DNA of 64,000 nt. It comes from Plantago ovata. Taxonomy: Eukaryota > Streptophyta > Magnoliopsida > Lamiales > Plantaginaceae. Under the pieces are notes generated by a model. The model searched no databases, had not been told where the DNA came from, and saw only the letters and a list, made by a program, of their open reading frames with translations. Each line of letters starts with the position of its first letter. Within the stretch, counting starts at the first letter, position 1. The stretch is taken from contig CM051457.1 in assembly GCA_028274465.1 (NCBI GenBank), positions 58,637,550-58,701,549 on the forward strand. Direction: 5' to 3'. This document shows, one piece after another, positions 1-10,642 of the stretch. The translations under genes and the position numbers were made by a program.

Positions 1-283
1 TCTATGTGTAGCGACGTATAAACTCATATGTCGCTAAATAATCTATGCAGATCGCGTTCGTCTTCTTCCTTTCCCATTTCTTCTCTGTCTCTTTTGTTCC
101 CTCCACCCGAAAATTCCCCTAAAAATTCAAACTTCTGCATTTCTCATCCAAATCGAGCAATCTCGGAGTCTATTCGAAGCTAGTGGAGCAATGAACAAGA
201 TCGGGCATTCAATTTCATCACCCATGGACCATTTTTTTCGAAATTGAAGGTAATTAGCTTAAACCCTAACTTTTACATATTTG
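1..283 (+). mobile_element. CACTA (En/Spm) transposon, 5' subterminal part and leader
   Basis: The left edge carries the heptamer TAGCGAC (9-15) and its complement GTCGCTA (30-36), a GTCGCTA-type inverted motif common in the subterminal regions of plant CACTA elements. A CT-rich leader follows, with a plausible splice donor (AAG|GTAATT, GT at 250-251). The matching acceptor (ATATAG, ending 6371) lies just before the TNPD start at 6384, so 250-6371 reads as the first intron, later enlarged by the LINE. The outer CACTA terminus is outside the window. The family assignment rests mainly on the TNPD start downstream. Confidence 0.55.
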
Positions 284-299
284 AGAATTTGTTGATTTT
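284..299. repeat. Left 16-bp target-site duplication of the LINE
   Basis: AGAATTTGTTGATTTT occurs here and again at 6086-6101, directly after the LINE's short A-rich tail. A perfect 16-bp direct repeat bracketing the element is the expected mark of target-primed reverse transcription. Confidence 0.95.
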
Positions 300-335
300 A
301 CTACGCGCCTCACGCGCTATCCAAACTAGCACCCT

Positions 336-1850
336 ATGTCTCGGCGACGAAGAGGACGGCCGAAAAAGCAGCCTCCACGGCAGGCGACGACACCAGTGGT
401 TAACTCCGTGGCTTGTACACCGATGGATAGCGAGCGGCGGGGTAATTTGGGGAGGGATTTACCTGCGATTGATGTGAGGACAATTGTCCAATTAACTGCG
501 GCGTCAGCTTCACCACCTAGGGTTACGGTGTCTCCGGCCTCTGGTGGCCTGACGGTTGCGCAGCCAGATGAGGCTACGGTTTCTCCGGCCGATTCTGGTG
601 GAGCGATTCAAGCTATTGAACAAAGTGAGCGGCAACCATCTGCGCGCCGGTTAGTGTGGTCCGGGGAGGAGCCTGCCAACATGGATGGTGAATCGGAGGA
701 GGTGGAAGAAGTACCTAATCCGGAAAATCATCCTCCTGCATCTTTTAGACAGGTATTAACTGGTAATCGTTTAGCTGTTAATGGGTTGTTGCTTGAGTAT
801 TGTGCACCTGTAAGGGATGAGTTAGGCCTATGTGTTGAGCTTGATGAAGAAGATATGGAGGCAGAAACTAAAAAATGGGAACATTCACTGGTTTTATATG
901 TGGTTGGGTCTGAGCATACGCTGGGATATTTGGAGTAGTATTTGGGTAAGATTTGGAAAGGTATAGCTCAGCCATCTCTGCACCAATATGATAATTGTTT
1001 TTTCATTGCCCGATTTCAGTCGAAGGAGGACTGTGAGAAGATACTAGCAAATGGCCCTTATTCTGTCAAGAATGAGGCATTGGTTTTGAAAAAATGGTAT
1101 CCAGAATTTGAGTTCAAGAAGGAGGACTTGACTAAATTGCCTGTCTCGGTTAAGTTGCCTCAATTACCATTCAGATGTTGGGGGAAAAAGAACTCGAGTA
1201 AGATTACTAGCATTCTGGGTAAGCCTTTGCACTCAGATGAATATACTTTGAAACAGTTCAAGATGGGCTTTGCTAGAGTACTTGTTGAGATTGATGTTAG
1301 TCAACCGGTTGTAAGATCAACAAGACTAAAAATACCGCGAGGGCCTGAGATTGAACAGAAATTTGAGTTTGAGAATCTTCCCCAATATTGCCAATATTGT
1401 CTATGTGTGGGGCATGTTTGTGATAATGTGGAGATGCCAGCTCAACCAAACAATCGACCAGCGACTGAGCAAATGCAGAATGTACAGGCTAGAAGGAGAA
1501 GGTAGAGACGTAGAAATCAACCTGCCACGGGACAATGGGTTCAAGTAGGTGATCAGAGGAATGCCCAAGTTGAAACTGGTGTGGATCAAGTTGTTAGGAA
1601 CATCAATACTGAGAATGTCCAGCCTCCTAACATGCCCATATCTGTGGTACTAGGTAACAACAATGCACCAAGGAATGAAAATGCTATGGTTGGAAATGTA
1701 TCTGTTTCTAATCAATTTCAGGTTCTGCATAGGACTGAGTTAAATGAGAACTTGGTGTTGGGTGCAGCTAGTGATGTTATATTTGGAAATTTTGGTGATT
1801 GTGGAGTATGTGTGGATGACCCGGGGCCTAATATTCCAGTATCCCAATGA
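336..1850 (+). pseudogene. LINE ORF1: DUF4283 / zinc-knuckle nucleic-acid-binding protein
   Basis: One continuous frame of about 504 codons starts at the ATG at 336 (MSRRRRGRPKKQ, a basic start) and is broken by stops at 936-938 and 1503-1505. The first ~160 residues are low-complexity. From about 850 to 1300 the frame matches the DUF4283 region of plant LINE ORF1 proteins (WEHSLVLYVVG, FFIARFQSKEDCEKIL, PFRCWG). A degenerate CCHC-type knuckle follows near 1390-1425 (CQYCLCVGHVC, final cysteine spacing abnormal). ORF1 proteins of this family bind LINE RNA as part of the transposition particle. The frame ends in an ATGA overlap with ORF2, the stop TGA being 1848-1850. Confidence 0.85.
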
Positions 1851-4800
1851 TAGTAGTAAGCTGGAATATTAGGGGCTTAAATAAGTCCACTAGACAGTTA
1901 GATATAAATCAGTTTTTACGACATAATAAGGTTTCTTTGGCATGTCTTTTTGAGACTCATGTTAAAGAGCCAAAATCTGTAGCTATTAGAAGAAGGTTTG
2001 ATCATATTTGGCGGTTTGGTGATAATTATGGGTGTTCTGTTAGTGGAAGATTGTGGGTGATGTGGGATGTTGCTCAAGTCACTTTTGATATGCTTTGCTG
2101 TACTGACCAAACTATTCATGGTCGAGTTACTAATCTGGCTGGAACTCTTCCGTTTCAAGTAACTTTTGTGTATGGCCATAATCAAGAAGAAGATAGAGAC
2201 AGTCTGTGGAGTGAACTAAGAAGGCTGGCTAGTGGAATGAATGAACCTTGGATTGTTCTGGGGGATTTCAACAATGTTCTGTTTTTTGATGATAGAGCAG
2301 GCGGTTTGCTAGTTACGGATAGAGAATGTGAAGCTTTTAGAGCAGCTTTGACTGATTCTATGTTACAGGAACTCCCCTCCCACGGTTGGTATTACACATG
2401 GTGTAATAAAAGAGAGAATAACCTTGTCTACTCTAAAATAGATAGGTGTGTTGGGAATGCGATGTGGATGCAATTATTTGGTGCTGTGAGTGTTGAAGTA
2501 ATGAATCCAATCTTCTCAGATCACTCTCCTTTGTTGGTAAACTGTGGTGTTAATAGACGAATTCCTCAAAAGAGTTTTAAATTTGTTAACTCTGTTGTCC
2601 AACATCCTAAGTACTTGGAGTCTGTAAGAGAAGGCTGGAACACTCCTGTGGTAGGTACGAAAATGTTTCAGGTCTGGACAAAGTTGAAAGCAGTTAGAGA
2701 ACATCTGAGAGCTTTGCAGAAATACTATTCTCAGCCAACAGTAAAGGTAATGGAAGCACGAGCTACAGTTGAGAGACTTCAAACCTCTCTTTCCCATGAT
2801 CCTTTGAATAAAGGTCTTTTCTGTGAAATGAAAGAAGCTCAACTAAATTTGGAGAAATGGAACAACATTGAAGAGCAGGTACTCAAGCAAAAAGCTAAAA
2901 TACATTGGTTGCAATGTGGGGATGGAAACAATTGATACTTCTTTGCCAACCTCAAATCTAGAGGTTTGAATAATATTTCTATTTTGTACACGCAAGATGG
3001 TGTGAAGTTAACTGAAGAGAATGAGATTGAAGCAGAAGTGGTTAGTTTCTACAAGGGGCTGTTGGGAACAGTAGGCGTTACTTCTCTGGCTGTGGATGCG
3101 CAACTTGTACAGCAGGGAAATGTGTTAAACAGGGACCAGAAACTGAAACTAATTCAGCCTATCTCTTCTCAAGAAGTTCTAAGTGCGTTGAAATCTATTG
3201 GAGATGATAAGGCACCTGGCCCTGATGGCTTTTCCTCTCTGTTCTTTAAAAGTTCTTGGGCTATTATCGGTAGAAATGTGGTTGAAGCGGTACGGGATTT
3301 TTTCAGAACAGGGAAACTTCTAAAGAGTGTCAATACGGCGGTTATTACTTTGCTTCCGAAGAAGCAACCTGCTAATATAATTAGAGATTACCGGCCTATT
3401 GCCTGCTGCAATGTGTTGTACAAAATTATTGCAAAATTTTTGTCAAATCGACTTAGTGAAGTTATGAATCATCTTGTGGGTGAGGAACAATCAGCATTTG
3501 TACCGGGGCGTTTCATTCATGACAACACTGTGTTGGCTCAGGAGATAATAAGGGGCTATGGTAGGAAACAAATGTCAGCACGTTGCATGATCAAAATGAA
3601 TTTGCAAAAAGCTTACGACTCGGTACAATGGTGTTTTGTGGAACAATTGTTGAGGGCAATGGGGTTCCCGGATATCTTTGTGAAGTGGATAGTAACTTGC
3701 TTGACTACAATGTCATATCAAATTAAACTGAATGGCAGATTAACGAATCCTTTTCCCGGTGGTAAAGGTATACGACAAGGAGACCCCATGTCTCCCTTCT
3801 TATTTGTTCTTAGTATGGAGTATTTGAATCGGGTATTGAAATCTCTTCATTCTGTAAGGGATTTTAAATTTCACCCAAGATGTGACAAGTTGCGTATTAT
3901 TCATCTAGTATTCGCTGATGATTTACTGTTCTTCGGTAAGGGTACTCTATCTTCTGTTACAGCTCTCTTAGGCGCATTTGACAAGTTCAGCTGTACATCG
4001 GGGTTGTCCGCTAATAGAAACAAAAGCGAGATCTACTTTGTAGGGGTTAAAGATGAAGTGAAGAGTAGTATACTGGAACATAGTCATCTGCAAGAAGGAA
4101 GAATCCCGTTTAAATACCTGGGCATACCGTTGAATGCAAAAAAGTTGTCTATTGCGCAGTATCAACCATTGTTGGAGAAAATGCTTAGCAAGATCAACCA
4201 TTGGACATCTAAGATGCTTAGTTATGGGGGGCGACTACTGTTGAAGGGTAATTCGTGTTTCTTTCTAAGTTCGCAATGAGTCGCTAGTCTAAGTCATTCT
4301 AGTTCTTCTTCTTGTAGTGTTCCCCTAAGGTAGGAAATGAGCCTTCTTGTAGCTTCCTCGTACCTGAAATATACTAGAGGGGGGGGTTAGTGTCTCTTGC
4401 CCGGTCTGTAAGGTATCAGGCCGGAGAGGCGACTTTACGAGTAGGGAGTTGTGAGGCTTCCCTAGTAAGAGTAGTGAAAGTGGTGCTTGGGTGACGTAGT
4501 TAATGCTTACTGTTGAGGAGTAAATGAGGCCTTTATATACTTGTGACCCTTCAGCTTCCGGTCGCGTAGGATCACGCCACGTGTACGGCTAGGATCGAGG
4601 CCTTCCTCGGCCCAGGCCCATTAAGGAGGTCCGTGGGCCTTGGCCCAAGGGAGCAACCATGGCTGGTCGCTCAAGGGTCCTCGTGCCTTCCTTGTGCGTG
4701 GGTGATGCGAGTAGTGTCCTGCTCAGTTTCTGTCAAGGAGAGTTACCTTGACGTAAGGTCTCCTCGAGCCCGAGAGATGCTCCTCGAGCCCACTGGCAGC

Positions 4801-5976
4801 TTTGTCCTTGTGAGGAGCTTATTTTGAGGGTTGTCCTCCCAGTGATGGTCGGACCTTATGTTGGTCGATCCACACCTTAGTGACATACTTGGGTGTGGTT
4901 GTGCCCCTTGAGGGACGGCCTATGATGCTTTGTCGCACTCTTAGACCGCTCCAGTTCGTACATGCGGACTGGACATATTTCAACCCTAACAACTACAACT
5001 CATCCAAAGTGTTTTATATTCTATTCAACACTATTGGTGCCAGATTTTCTTCTTTCCTAAGAAAATCATGAAAGTTATTGAAGGTTTGTGTCGGAAATTT
5101 CTTTTGACGGGACAAGCTGGAGATAGTAAAAGAGCACTAGTGTCATGGGATGCTGTCTGTAGGCCGAAGTCTGAGGGTGGATTAGGATTAATTCATCTGC
5201 CAAGCTGGAACAAATTATCTTTTCTTAAGATGTTATGGGCTATTCATCTTAAAGAGGATAAGTTATGGATAAAATGGTTACATGAATACTACATTAAGGG
5301 GCAACATGTACTGGAAATGACGATCCCATCACAGGCTTCGTATTTCCTTAAGAAGACGCTGAAATGCAGGGGAGCAGTACAAGGTTCTGCGGCTTGGTGT
5401 ACTATGCTGAGGGTTGGAAAATTTAATAAATCTGAGGGTTATAAGATCATTAGACCTGATAATCCGAAAGTAGATTGGAGAGATCTTGTACTCAACAATG
5501 CTGCAACGCCCCGGGCAAGGTTTTGTATGTGTCTTGCATCTTGGAAACGGCTGGCAACGAAGGAAAGATTGCGAAAAATGAACATAAATGTTGATCCTTT
5601 GTCTGTTTTCTGCTGTAGTGAGAATGAAGATATGGATCATCTGTTTTTTGGTTGTGAGGAAATCCGTAAAGCTTGGATAGCACTATTGTGCTGGGCTGGC
5701 CGAACTTGGCAACAAGGAGATTGGCAGGCTACATTGCAAGAATTGGGTGCTCAGGTGAAAGGAAGGAATCCCAAAAACAGAGTCTGGAAGGTAATGGTAA
5801 CTGAGTTCATCTATGCGGTATGGCTAGAGAGGAATAGAAGAATTTTTCAGGAGAAAACACAAGACTGGAACATACTGTTGCGAGAAGTTGTGCGCAAGTC
5901 ATTAGGACGGTGCTGGGCGATTCAGAAGCTTGGACTCACTTGTAGTCGGTTGTTTGATTTCCCTAAATTAGCTTAA
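1847..5976 (+). pseudogene. LINE ORF2: AP-like endonuclease, reverse transcriptase, zf-RVT
   Basis: It starts at an ATG overlapping the ORF1 stop (ATGA). Domains in order: AP-type endonuclease, about 1850-2550 (VSWNIRGLN, ETHVKEP, LGDFNNVL, SDHSPLLV); linker; reverse transcriptase, about 3150-4230 (KAPGPDGF, RPIACCNVLYKIIAK, GIRQGDPMSPFLF, FADDLLFF); after the solo LTR, the thumb/connection and a zf-RVT domain at about 5470-5680 (DWRDLVLNN...RARFCMCLASWKRL...CCSENEDMDHLFFGC). An in-frame stop lies at 2933-2935. RT motif A reads KMNLQKAYDSV where most plant LINEs have K-V/M-D-L, so the first aspartate is replaced. The frame resumes in register across the solo LTR: codon CAA is split between C4238 and A4997-A4998. 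Confidence 0.92.
4239..4991 (-). mobile_element. Solo LTR inserted in LINE ORF2
   Basis: A 753-bp sequence with TGTTGAAGGGT...AACCCTAACA ends, flanked by the 5-bp duplication ACTAC (4234-4238 and 4992-4996). It is more GC-rich than the LINE and has no coding content. Read on the minus strand it has a TATA box (GTATATAAAG, forward 4531-4540) downstream of a G-box-like CACGTG, so the LTR is probably reverse-oriented. A lone LTR with a duplication is the product of recombination between the two LTRs of a complete element. I cannot name the family. Confidence 0.88.
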
Positions 5977-6085
5977 TTCTTGTTTATTTTCGATTTCTTT
6001 GTATTTTTGTTGTTTCCTTTGTACTTGTGACGATGGGCCTATTGGCATACTTGGAATGAAAAAGCTATCTTTCTTCCAAAAAAAC

Positions 6086-6101
6086 AGAATTTGTTGATTT
6101 T
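6086..6101. repeat. Right 16-bp target-site duplication of the LINE
   Basis: Perfect copy of 284-299, immediately after the A-rich tail. Confidence 0.95.
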
Positions 6102-6430
6102 CAATGTGTTTGAGCCATTACATGTTTATATATGTTTAGTTCCTACTAGGTTATTTAATAAGTATTGAGTATTACATTATCCTTGGACTTGATCCTTTGG
6201 TAGATTTATGGTGAAATTGAATTGTTAATGATTATTGAGTATTGAGTATAGATGTTAGGTGTTGAAATTAAGTATTGACTATATGATGTATGGATGTTAG
6301 GTGTTGAAATTGATGTTTATCTTATCTTGTACTTAATATTATATTGTTTAGATTGGTATTTGAATATATAGGTGGTTTATCCAATGGATCGTTCTTGGAT
6401 GTACAAGCGTGTTGCTGATGGCCTCATCCT
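6102..6430 (+). mobile_element. CACTA transposon, end of intron 1 and start of TNPD
   Basis: This is the continuation of 1-283 after the LINE. It is AT-rich and intron-like, with imperfect repeats around GATGTTAGGTGTTGAAATT (about 6250 and 6294). It ends in a splice acceptor at 6371 and the start of the TNPD coding sequence at 6384. Similarity to CACTA stops near 6426-6430, where other DNA begins. Confidence 0.65.
6384..6428 (+). pseudogene. CACTA TNPD transposase, N-terminal fragment
   Basis: The first 15 codons read MDRSWMYKRVADGLI, which closely matches the start of the plant transposase-associated domain (Pfam Transpos_assoc) of En/Spm CACTA TNPD proteins. The reading then diverges and reaches a stop (6450-6452), so only the first few percent of the gene remains. 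In its family TNPD binds and cuts transposon ends. The fragment is short but the motif is distinctive. Confidence 0.7.
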
Positions 6431-7382
6431 TCTGATAGTGTATATGTCCTAGAGACAGTCCTTATTAAGCCATGGAGCCCTTATAGAGGGCATATATGTA
6501 CTATTACACAGGTCAACGTAATATGATATATGTTTGTCGTTTTACTATTGAGTATCGCTTTCATATTTATATTACACCAGGCATGCAGCATGTCATATCT
6601 CTATTTCTGTCTGTATTGATATTAAAAATGTCCCCTCGGATAGATGACCGATCACACAGATAGTGGGAGCTATGTGAGTTATCATCTATCCCAAACTCTC
6701 CCTAGTCGAGGTTCATCTCGGATGTAGGGGTCTGAATGAACCAGAGGAGACTAGTATGTGTGGAGGTTATACTTGTTGGAGCAAGTGTGAGCCGATCCCA
6801 CGACCACGGAACGGATTGTTGGACAATTGAGAAACGTTCCCATAACTGCGCATAGTTGTTCGAAGAAGGATTATCGAACAATGGAAGTACCCACCGGACA
6901 CTCCCATCGATGTATACTCTACACCGAAGTGTCTATGGGAACCGGTAAGTTGTCGAAGTGATGTCAGTCGTCCTTTGGACTTAAAGGACTTTATCATCAC
7001 ATTTGTTGCCCCATATCTTTTGTGGACCCGTCGATGTCAGCTCTGAATAAGCAGTTGACCTAAGACACGATCCAGGATTATGGCTACATACAAATGGGGA
7101 TGATAAGTGATTCTGTGAAGGATTCATCTCTCACGTGTAGCACAGGAAAGCACTGCTCATAGTCGTTCATAGTTGTGATTGGTAAAACCGCTGGCCAGCG
7201 TATCAATATTATTATGATGGTCATAATAGATATTGGATTCACCATGCAACTCACTGAAGACGCCCGTGGATGTATTATTGGGATAGACACTTCATCGATC
7301 CTAGATACATTCGAGCAAGTCAGATGAAGGGACGTCACCATCGCCGCGTTGAGCGCAACAGACTTCGCAACGAAAGGGTTTG
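6430..7382. other. Unassigned repeat-like DNA, about 0.95 kb
   Basis: I see no convincing coding sequence here. The text (TATATGTCCTAGAGACAGTC near 6441, then GC-balanced non-coding sequence with short inverted segments such as GGATAGATGACCGATC) has the feel of a non-coding internal region of a retrotransposon, but I find no LTR pair, PBS or protein domain. Short open frames on both strands match nothing I know. It lies between the broken CACTA gene and the Athila-like LTR. Confidence 0.35.
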
Positions 7383-8665
7383 TGATGAATGTATATTTTA
7401 CACTTTCATTCGAGTCTTTTCACCTATTTTAGCTATCCTCTATGTTAATTTATCTATATTTTAGTGCATTTTATTAGAATAGTGTCACGTTTTCCCTTAG
7501 TCTTTATTTTACAGGTTTGGGTTGAAAAACGAGGATTTCCGGGCAATTATATTGAAGTAGAGGAGGAATTGGTGTTCCAGAAGCCTAATTGGAGTATCTG
7601 AAGGTTTCCGGATAGGATTTGAAGTCTAGGGGTCGAATCTGGAGGCTAGAAGGCCACTAGAAGTCAGAAACCGAGTCCGAAAAGGGGAAGAAATCCAAAA
7701 ACGCGTCGAAAACGCGTATTTTCCCGAGTTTTACTCCCGGGCGAATCGCCTGGGATGTGAGGCGAATCGCCCCACACCAGGCGAGTCGCCCGGTGTGTGG
7801 GGCCCTTCGCCCCACACAAATTCGTAGCCTATATATAGTTGCTCAGTTTTTCTCCGTTTTTCATACTTTTCCAGACCTATTCTCTCACCTTTCTCTGTAG
7901 TTTTAGGTAGGAACTTCCCAGAGCCTGTTCTGGGGGTTCGTAGCTTAGGAGACACTTTTTCATAGCAGTTTGGAGCTTGTAAGATCGCGATTCTTCGGAG
8001 ACTGACAACCTTCGGTAACATTGTATCTTACAGTTTATTCTCTTCTATGATTTCTGTTGAATGCATGACAATTATGAGTAGCTAAACTTATCGTTGGTGG
8101 TAGTATGTGAATTCTTAGCGAAGGTTTGATAATTATGCTAATGGCTATATCGCGCATTATACTCCGTGTTATTGCTTTATTTCTTTGATCTAGCAGAATC
8201 TCTATCTTCGTATGTTGATTAATTATTGCACACGATTGGACAATAGTCTTTAACCTATCAGAATCTATATCTTTGTAGTGTTGAATAATTACGGAACACA
8301 ATTGGACAATAGTGTTTGACTTATCAGAATCTATATCTTCGTAGTGTTTGATAATTACAACAGGACAATTATTGATCAAAGATCTCCATGCAAGACCGAG
8401 GAATTTACGCATGATTATTAACCCGTTATGCTTTGAAGGACCATACTATCACCAATCTCCATTATCTGTTAGAAAAACCTTTGCTATATCGTCTGCTGTT
8501 TTTATATTCTAAATTAGATTTGATAAAGCTAGTTATAGTCCTTAGAGATCGACACTCGAGGTCATTCTACTGCTACACTACGGTTTTCGTTGTAGTTGTG
8601 AATTGCCTTTGGCTAAATAACAAATTTATTTGCTTGATCCGGAACTGACAATCCCGCGTTCATCA
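7383..8665 (+). repeat. 5' LTR of the Athila-like element
   Basis: It begins TGATGAATG and ends CGTTCATCA, near-perfect inverted ends that match the solo LTR starting TGATGAACG at 9268. A TATA box (TATATATA) is at about 7830-7837. Just upstream is a GC-rich block of short palindromes built on GGCGAATCGCC (about 7740-7810). The segment ATTATGAGTAGCTAAA (about 8070) recurs in the solo LTR near 10020. The end abuts the PBS. Confidence 0.85.
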
Positions 8666-8668
8666 AAT

Positions 8669-8686
8669 TGGCGTCGTTGTCGGGGA
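8669..8686 (+). other. Primer-binding site, tRNA-Asp type
   Basis: TGGCGTCGTTGTCGGGGA differs at two positions from TGGCGCCGTTGCCGGGGA, the usual Athila/Tat PBS complementary to the 3' end of plant tRNA-Asp. It lies 3 bp after the LTR end. Confidence 0.85.
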
Positions 8687-8810
8687 CTATACTCCTTTTT
8701 TCTGTTTAATTTGTTTATATTTTCAGCATTCAATTCCTAATTCTATTAGTTTTAGTTTTCCTTTTTAATCTCTCTCTAATACTGCTTACCTAGTCTGTTA
8801 CAGATAGTGT

Positions 8811-9267
8811 ATGCCACATACACGATCTAGGGGAACACCGCTTGCTGATTCAATTGCTGAGATCGACAGAGTCGACCACCAAAGAAGGCGACTACTTCAA
8901 AGGCGTGAACTAGAGGAAATAGAGGATACCGATTTCTCTGAATCTTTACACAGTCTTTTCAAGGAAATCGACGGAATGGCAGAAGCTAGACCACTGAAAG
9001 CATGGGTTCAACCCTCCAAGGATCGTATGAGGGGACCGGTGATTGTTCTTTCGTCTGCAACTCGAGATCTGGAAATCAAGAACCACGCATTCCAACAACT
9101 TCCGAGGTTCTATGGCTTATCAAGGGAAGATGTGATGGGGTACTTGCACGATATCGATGATTTCGTCAACCAACTCCGACGACTCGGAGATGAAATAACA
9201 ACAGATGAGTTGAGGATGAAAGTTTTTGCTATGGGACTTGGCGACAGAGCCAAGTCATGGTTGAGTT
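8811..9267 (+). pseudogene. Athila-like gag, N-terminal piece
   Basis: The frame begins with ATG at 8811 (MPHTRSRGTPLADS). It carries a basic/acidic N-terminal tail and then the first half of a Retrotrans_gag domain, ending in the AKSWL motif typical of plant Athila gag. Gag packages the element's RNA into particles. A solo LTR (9268-10642) splits it from the rest. No stop was seen within this piece up to the insertion. Confidence 0.8.
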
Positions 9268-10642
9268 TGATGAACGTATTTTTGACGCGTTCATCTTGTC
9301 TTTTTTACCTTCTTTTGCTATCTTTTAGCCTTGTTTTTTGGTTAGTTTTGTAGAATAGTGTCACGTTTATAGTTTTCTGCATTTTCATGCACTTAGGAAC
9401 GAAATGGCGTTTTTGGAGCTAAAAACGAGCTTTTTTGATAGAAAATGGCCCCGTTGAAGTTCCTTGATCTCCACGGCTTGTTCGTGAGTGTTTGAGCATC
9501 AATAGGCATTGAGAAGGATGAGTCCAAGGCACCCGAGGGCCGTACGAGGGCAAAAAGATTGAGTTTGAAGACAAAAATCTGCCCAGGAGCCAAGCTAAGC
9601 GCCTGGAATAGTGAAGCGCTCCGCTTCATTTTCCAGGAGCTTGGGCAAAGCAGACAAGCGAAGCGCTTGGAGGGCCCAAGCGCTTCGCTTGCCCAGCGCT
9701 CCGCTTGGCAGCGGTTACGTTTTCGGATTTTCCTTCTTAGATCTGATCTTCTGTTACTTTTTGGAGACTTTTGAACACTAGCTTCGTTTGGGAGAGCTCC
9801 TAAGCCCCAAAACTCAGAGAAAACTACATTGTATTTTAGATTGGATTAAAGGTTTTGGCATAGGATTGCATCCATTGTTTCACCTACGGAGAGATTTTCA
9901 TCAATACCCACCGATTAGTGACAGCTTGGTGGTAACATTGTATCATTATCTCTTGTCTAGTAGTTTGATTTGATGTATTCTATTTACAATTCATATGATT
10001 TGATGTCTATGTTGATGATTATGAGTAGCTAAATCCTTTGTGTTGGTGGTAGAATGTAGAATATGCATGCTATGGGTTATGTTTATGCTTACATGAGATT
10101 GTGATTCAATCTTGCTGCAAATTCCTTCATATGATTCTTAGTTGCCTATAAAATATATTCGAATTGAGTATTGTGACAAACTCTTGGTCAATGAAAGCTA
10201 TAGGATTGTATGTTAGAGATTTGCAGCATGCTAGATAAATGGTGTTAGTGACAAGCACCTCTAAAGTATTGATAGTGGTCTTTTATGATGTGTGTCTTGC
10301 AAGTTACCTAGACGAGTTGCTTAGCAGACTTGATTGAAGGTTTTACGCACTGAACTTGTGAGCATATTCGTAACCCATGCATGTGTATTTGATTTCTACC
10401 ACCAACCGTTTTCCAAACTTGATTACAACAATCTGATTTCTCGTTGCTTTGTTCTAAGAAAACAATTCTACAAACACTTGAACTCGTTGTCTGAAATAAC
10501 TAGCAAAAACCACAAACAAAGCCACGTTAGGTCCCGAGAGAACGACACTCGGGGACAACTTGCCATTGCACTCTAGTTTGTGTACTGATAAGTGTTCTTT
10601 GGCTTTTTAAACAAATTTAATTGGTGAAAAACGACATCATCA
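9268..10642 (+). mobile_element. Solo Athila-like LTR inside gag
   Basis: A 1,375-bp LTR begins TGATGAACG and ends CATCATCA. It is flanked by the 5-bp duplication GAGTT (9263-9267 and 10643-10647). It is related to, but clearly diverged from, the 5' LTR at 7383-8665 (shared ends, shared GAATAGTGTCACGTTT near 9353 and 7471). It has no PBS or internal sequence, so it is a solo LTR left by recombination. Its direction is taken from that similarity. Confidence 0.88.
9655..9691. repeat. Perfect 16-bp inverted repeat in the solo LTR
   Basis: CAAGCGAAGCGCTTGG (9655-9670) and its exact complement (9676-9691) are separated by 5 bases. Neighbouring copies of AGCGCTCCGCTT (about 9616 and 9696) extend the structure. 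It occupies the position held in the 5' LTR by the unrelated GGCGAATCGCC palindromes. Confidence 0.9.

Larger units (their letters stand above)
300..6085 (+). mobile_element. Full-length L1-type plant LINE, interrupted by a solo LTR
   Basis: This non-LTR retrotransposon has both ends defined by a perfect 16-bp target-site duplication (284-299 and 6086-6101). It has a very short 5' leader (about 36 bp), ORF1 (336-1850), ORF2 (1847-5976), a 3' UTR of about 100 bp and a short A-rich tail ending at 6085. A 753-bp solo LTR plus its 5-bp duplication interrupts ORF2; without it the element is about 5.0 kb. Three in-frame stops mark it as decayed (936-938 and 1503-1505 in ORF1, 2933-2935 in ORF2), but there is no large deletion. 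It sits in the first intron of the CACTA element. Confidence 0.93.

Noticed and set aside
8035-8412. Minus-strand 125-codon frame
   Set aside because: Antisense to the Athila-like LTR, overlapping imperfect repeats of the LTR (ATCAGAATCTATATCTTCGT); no domain.
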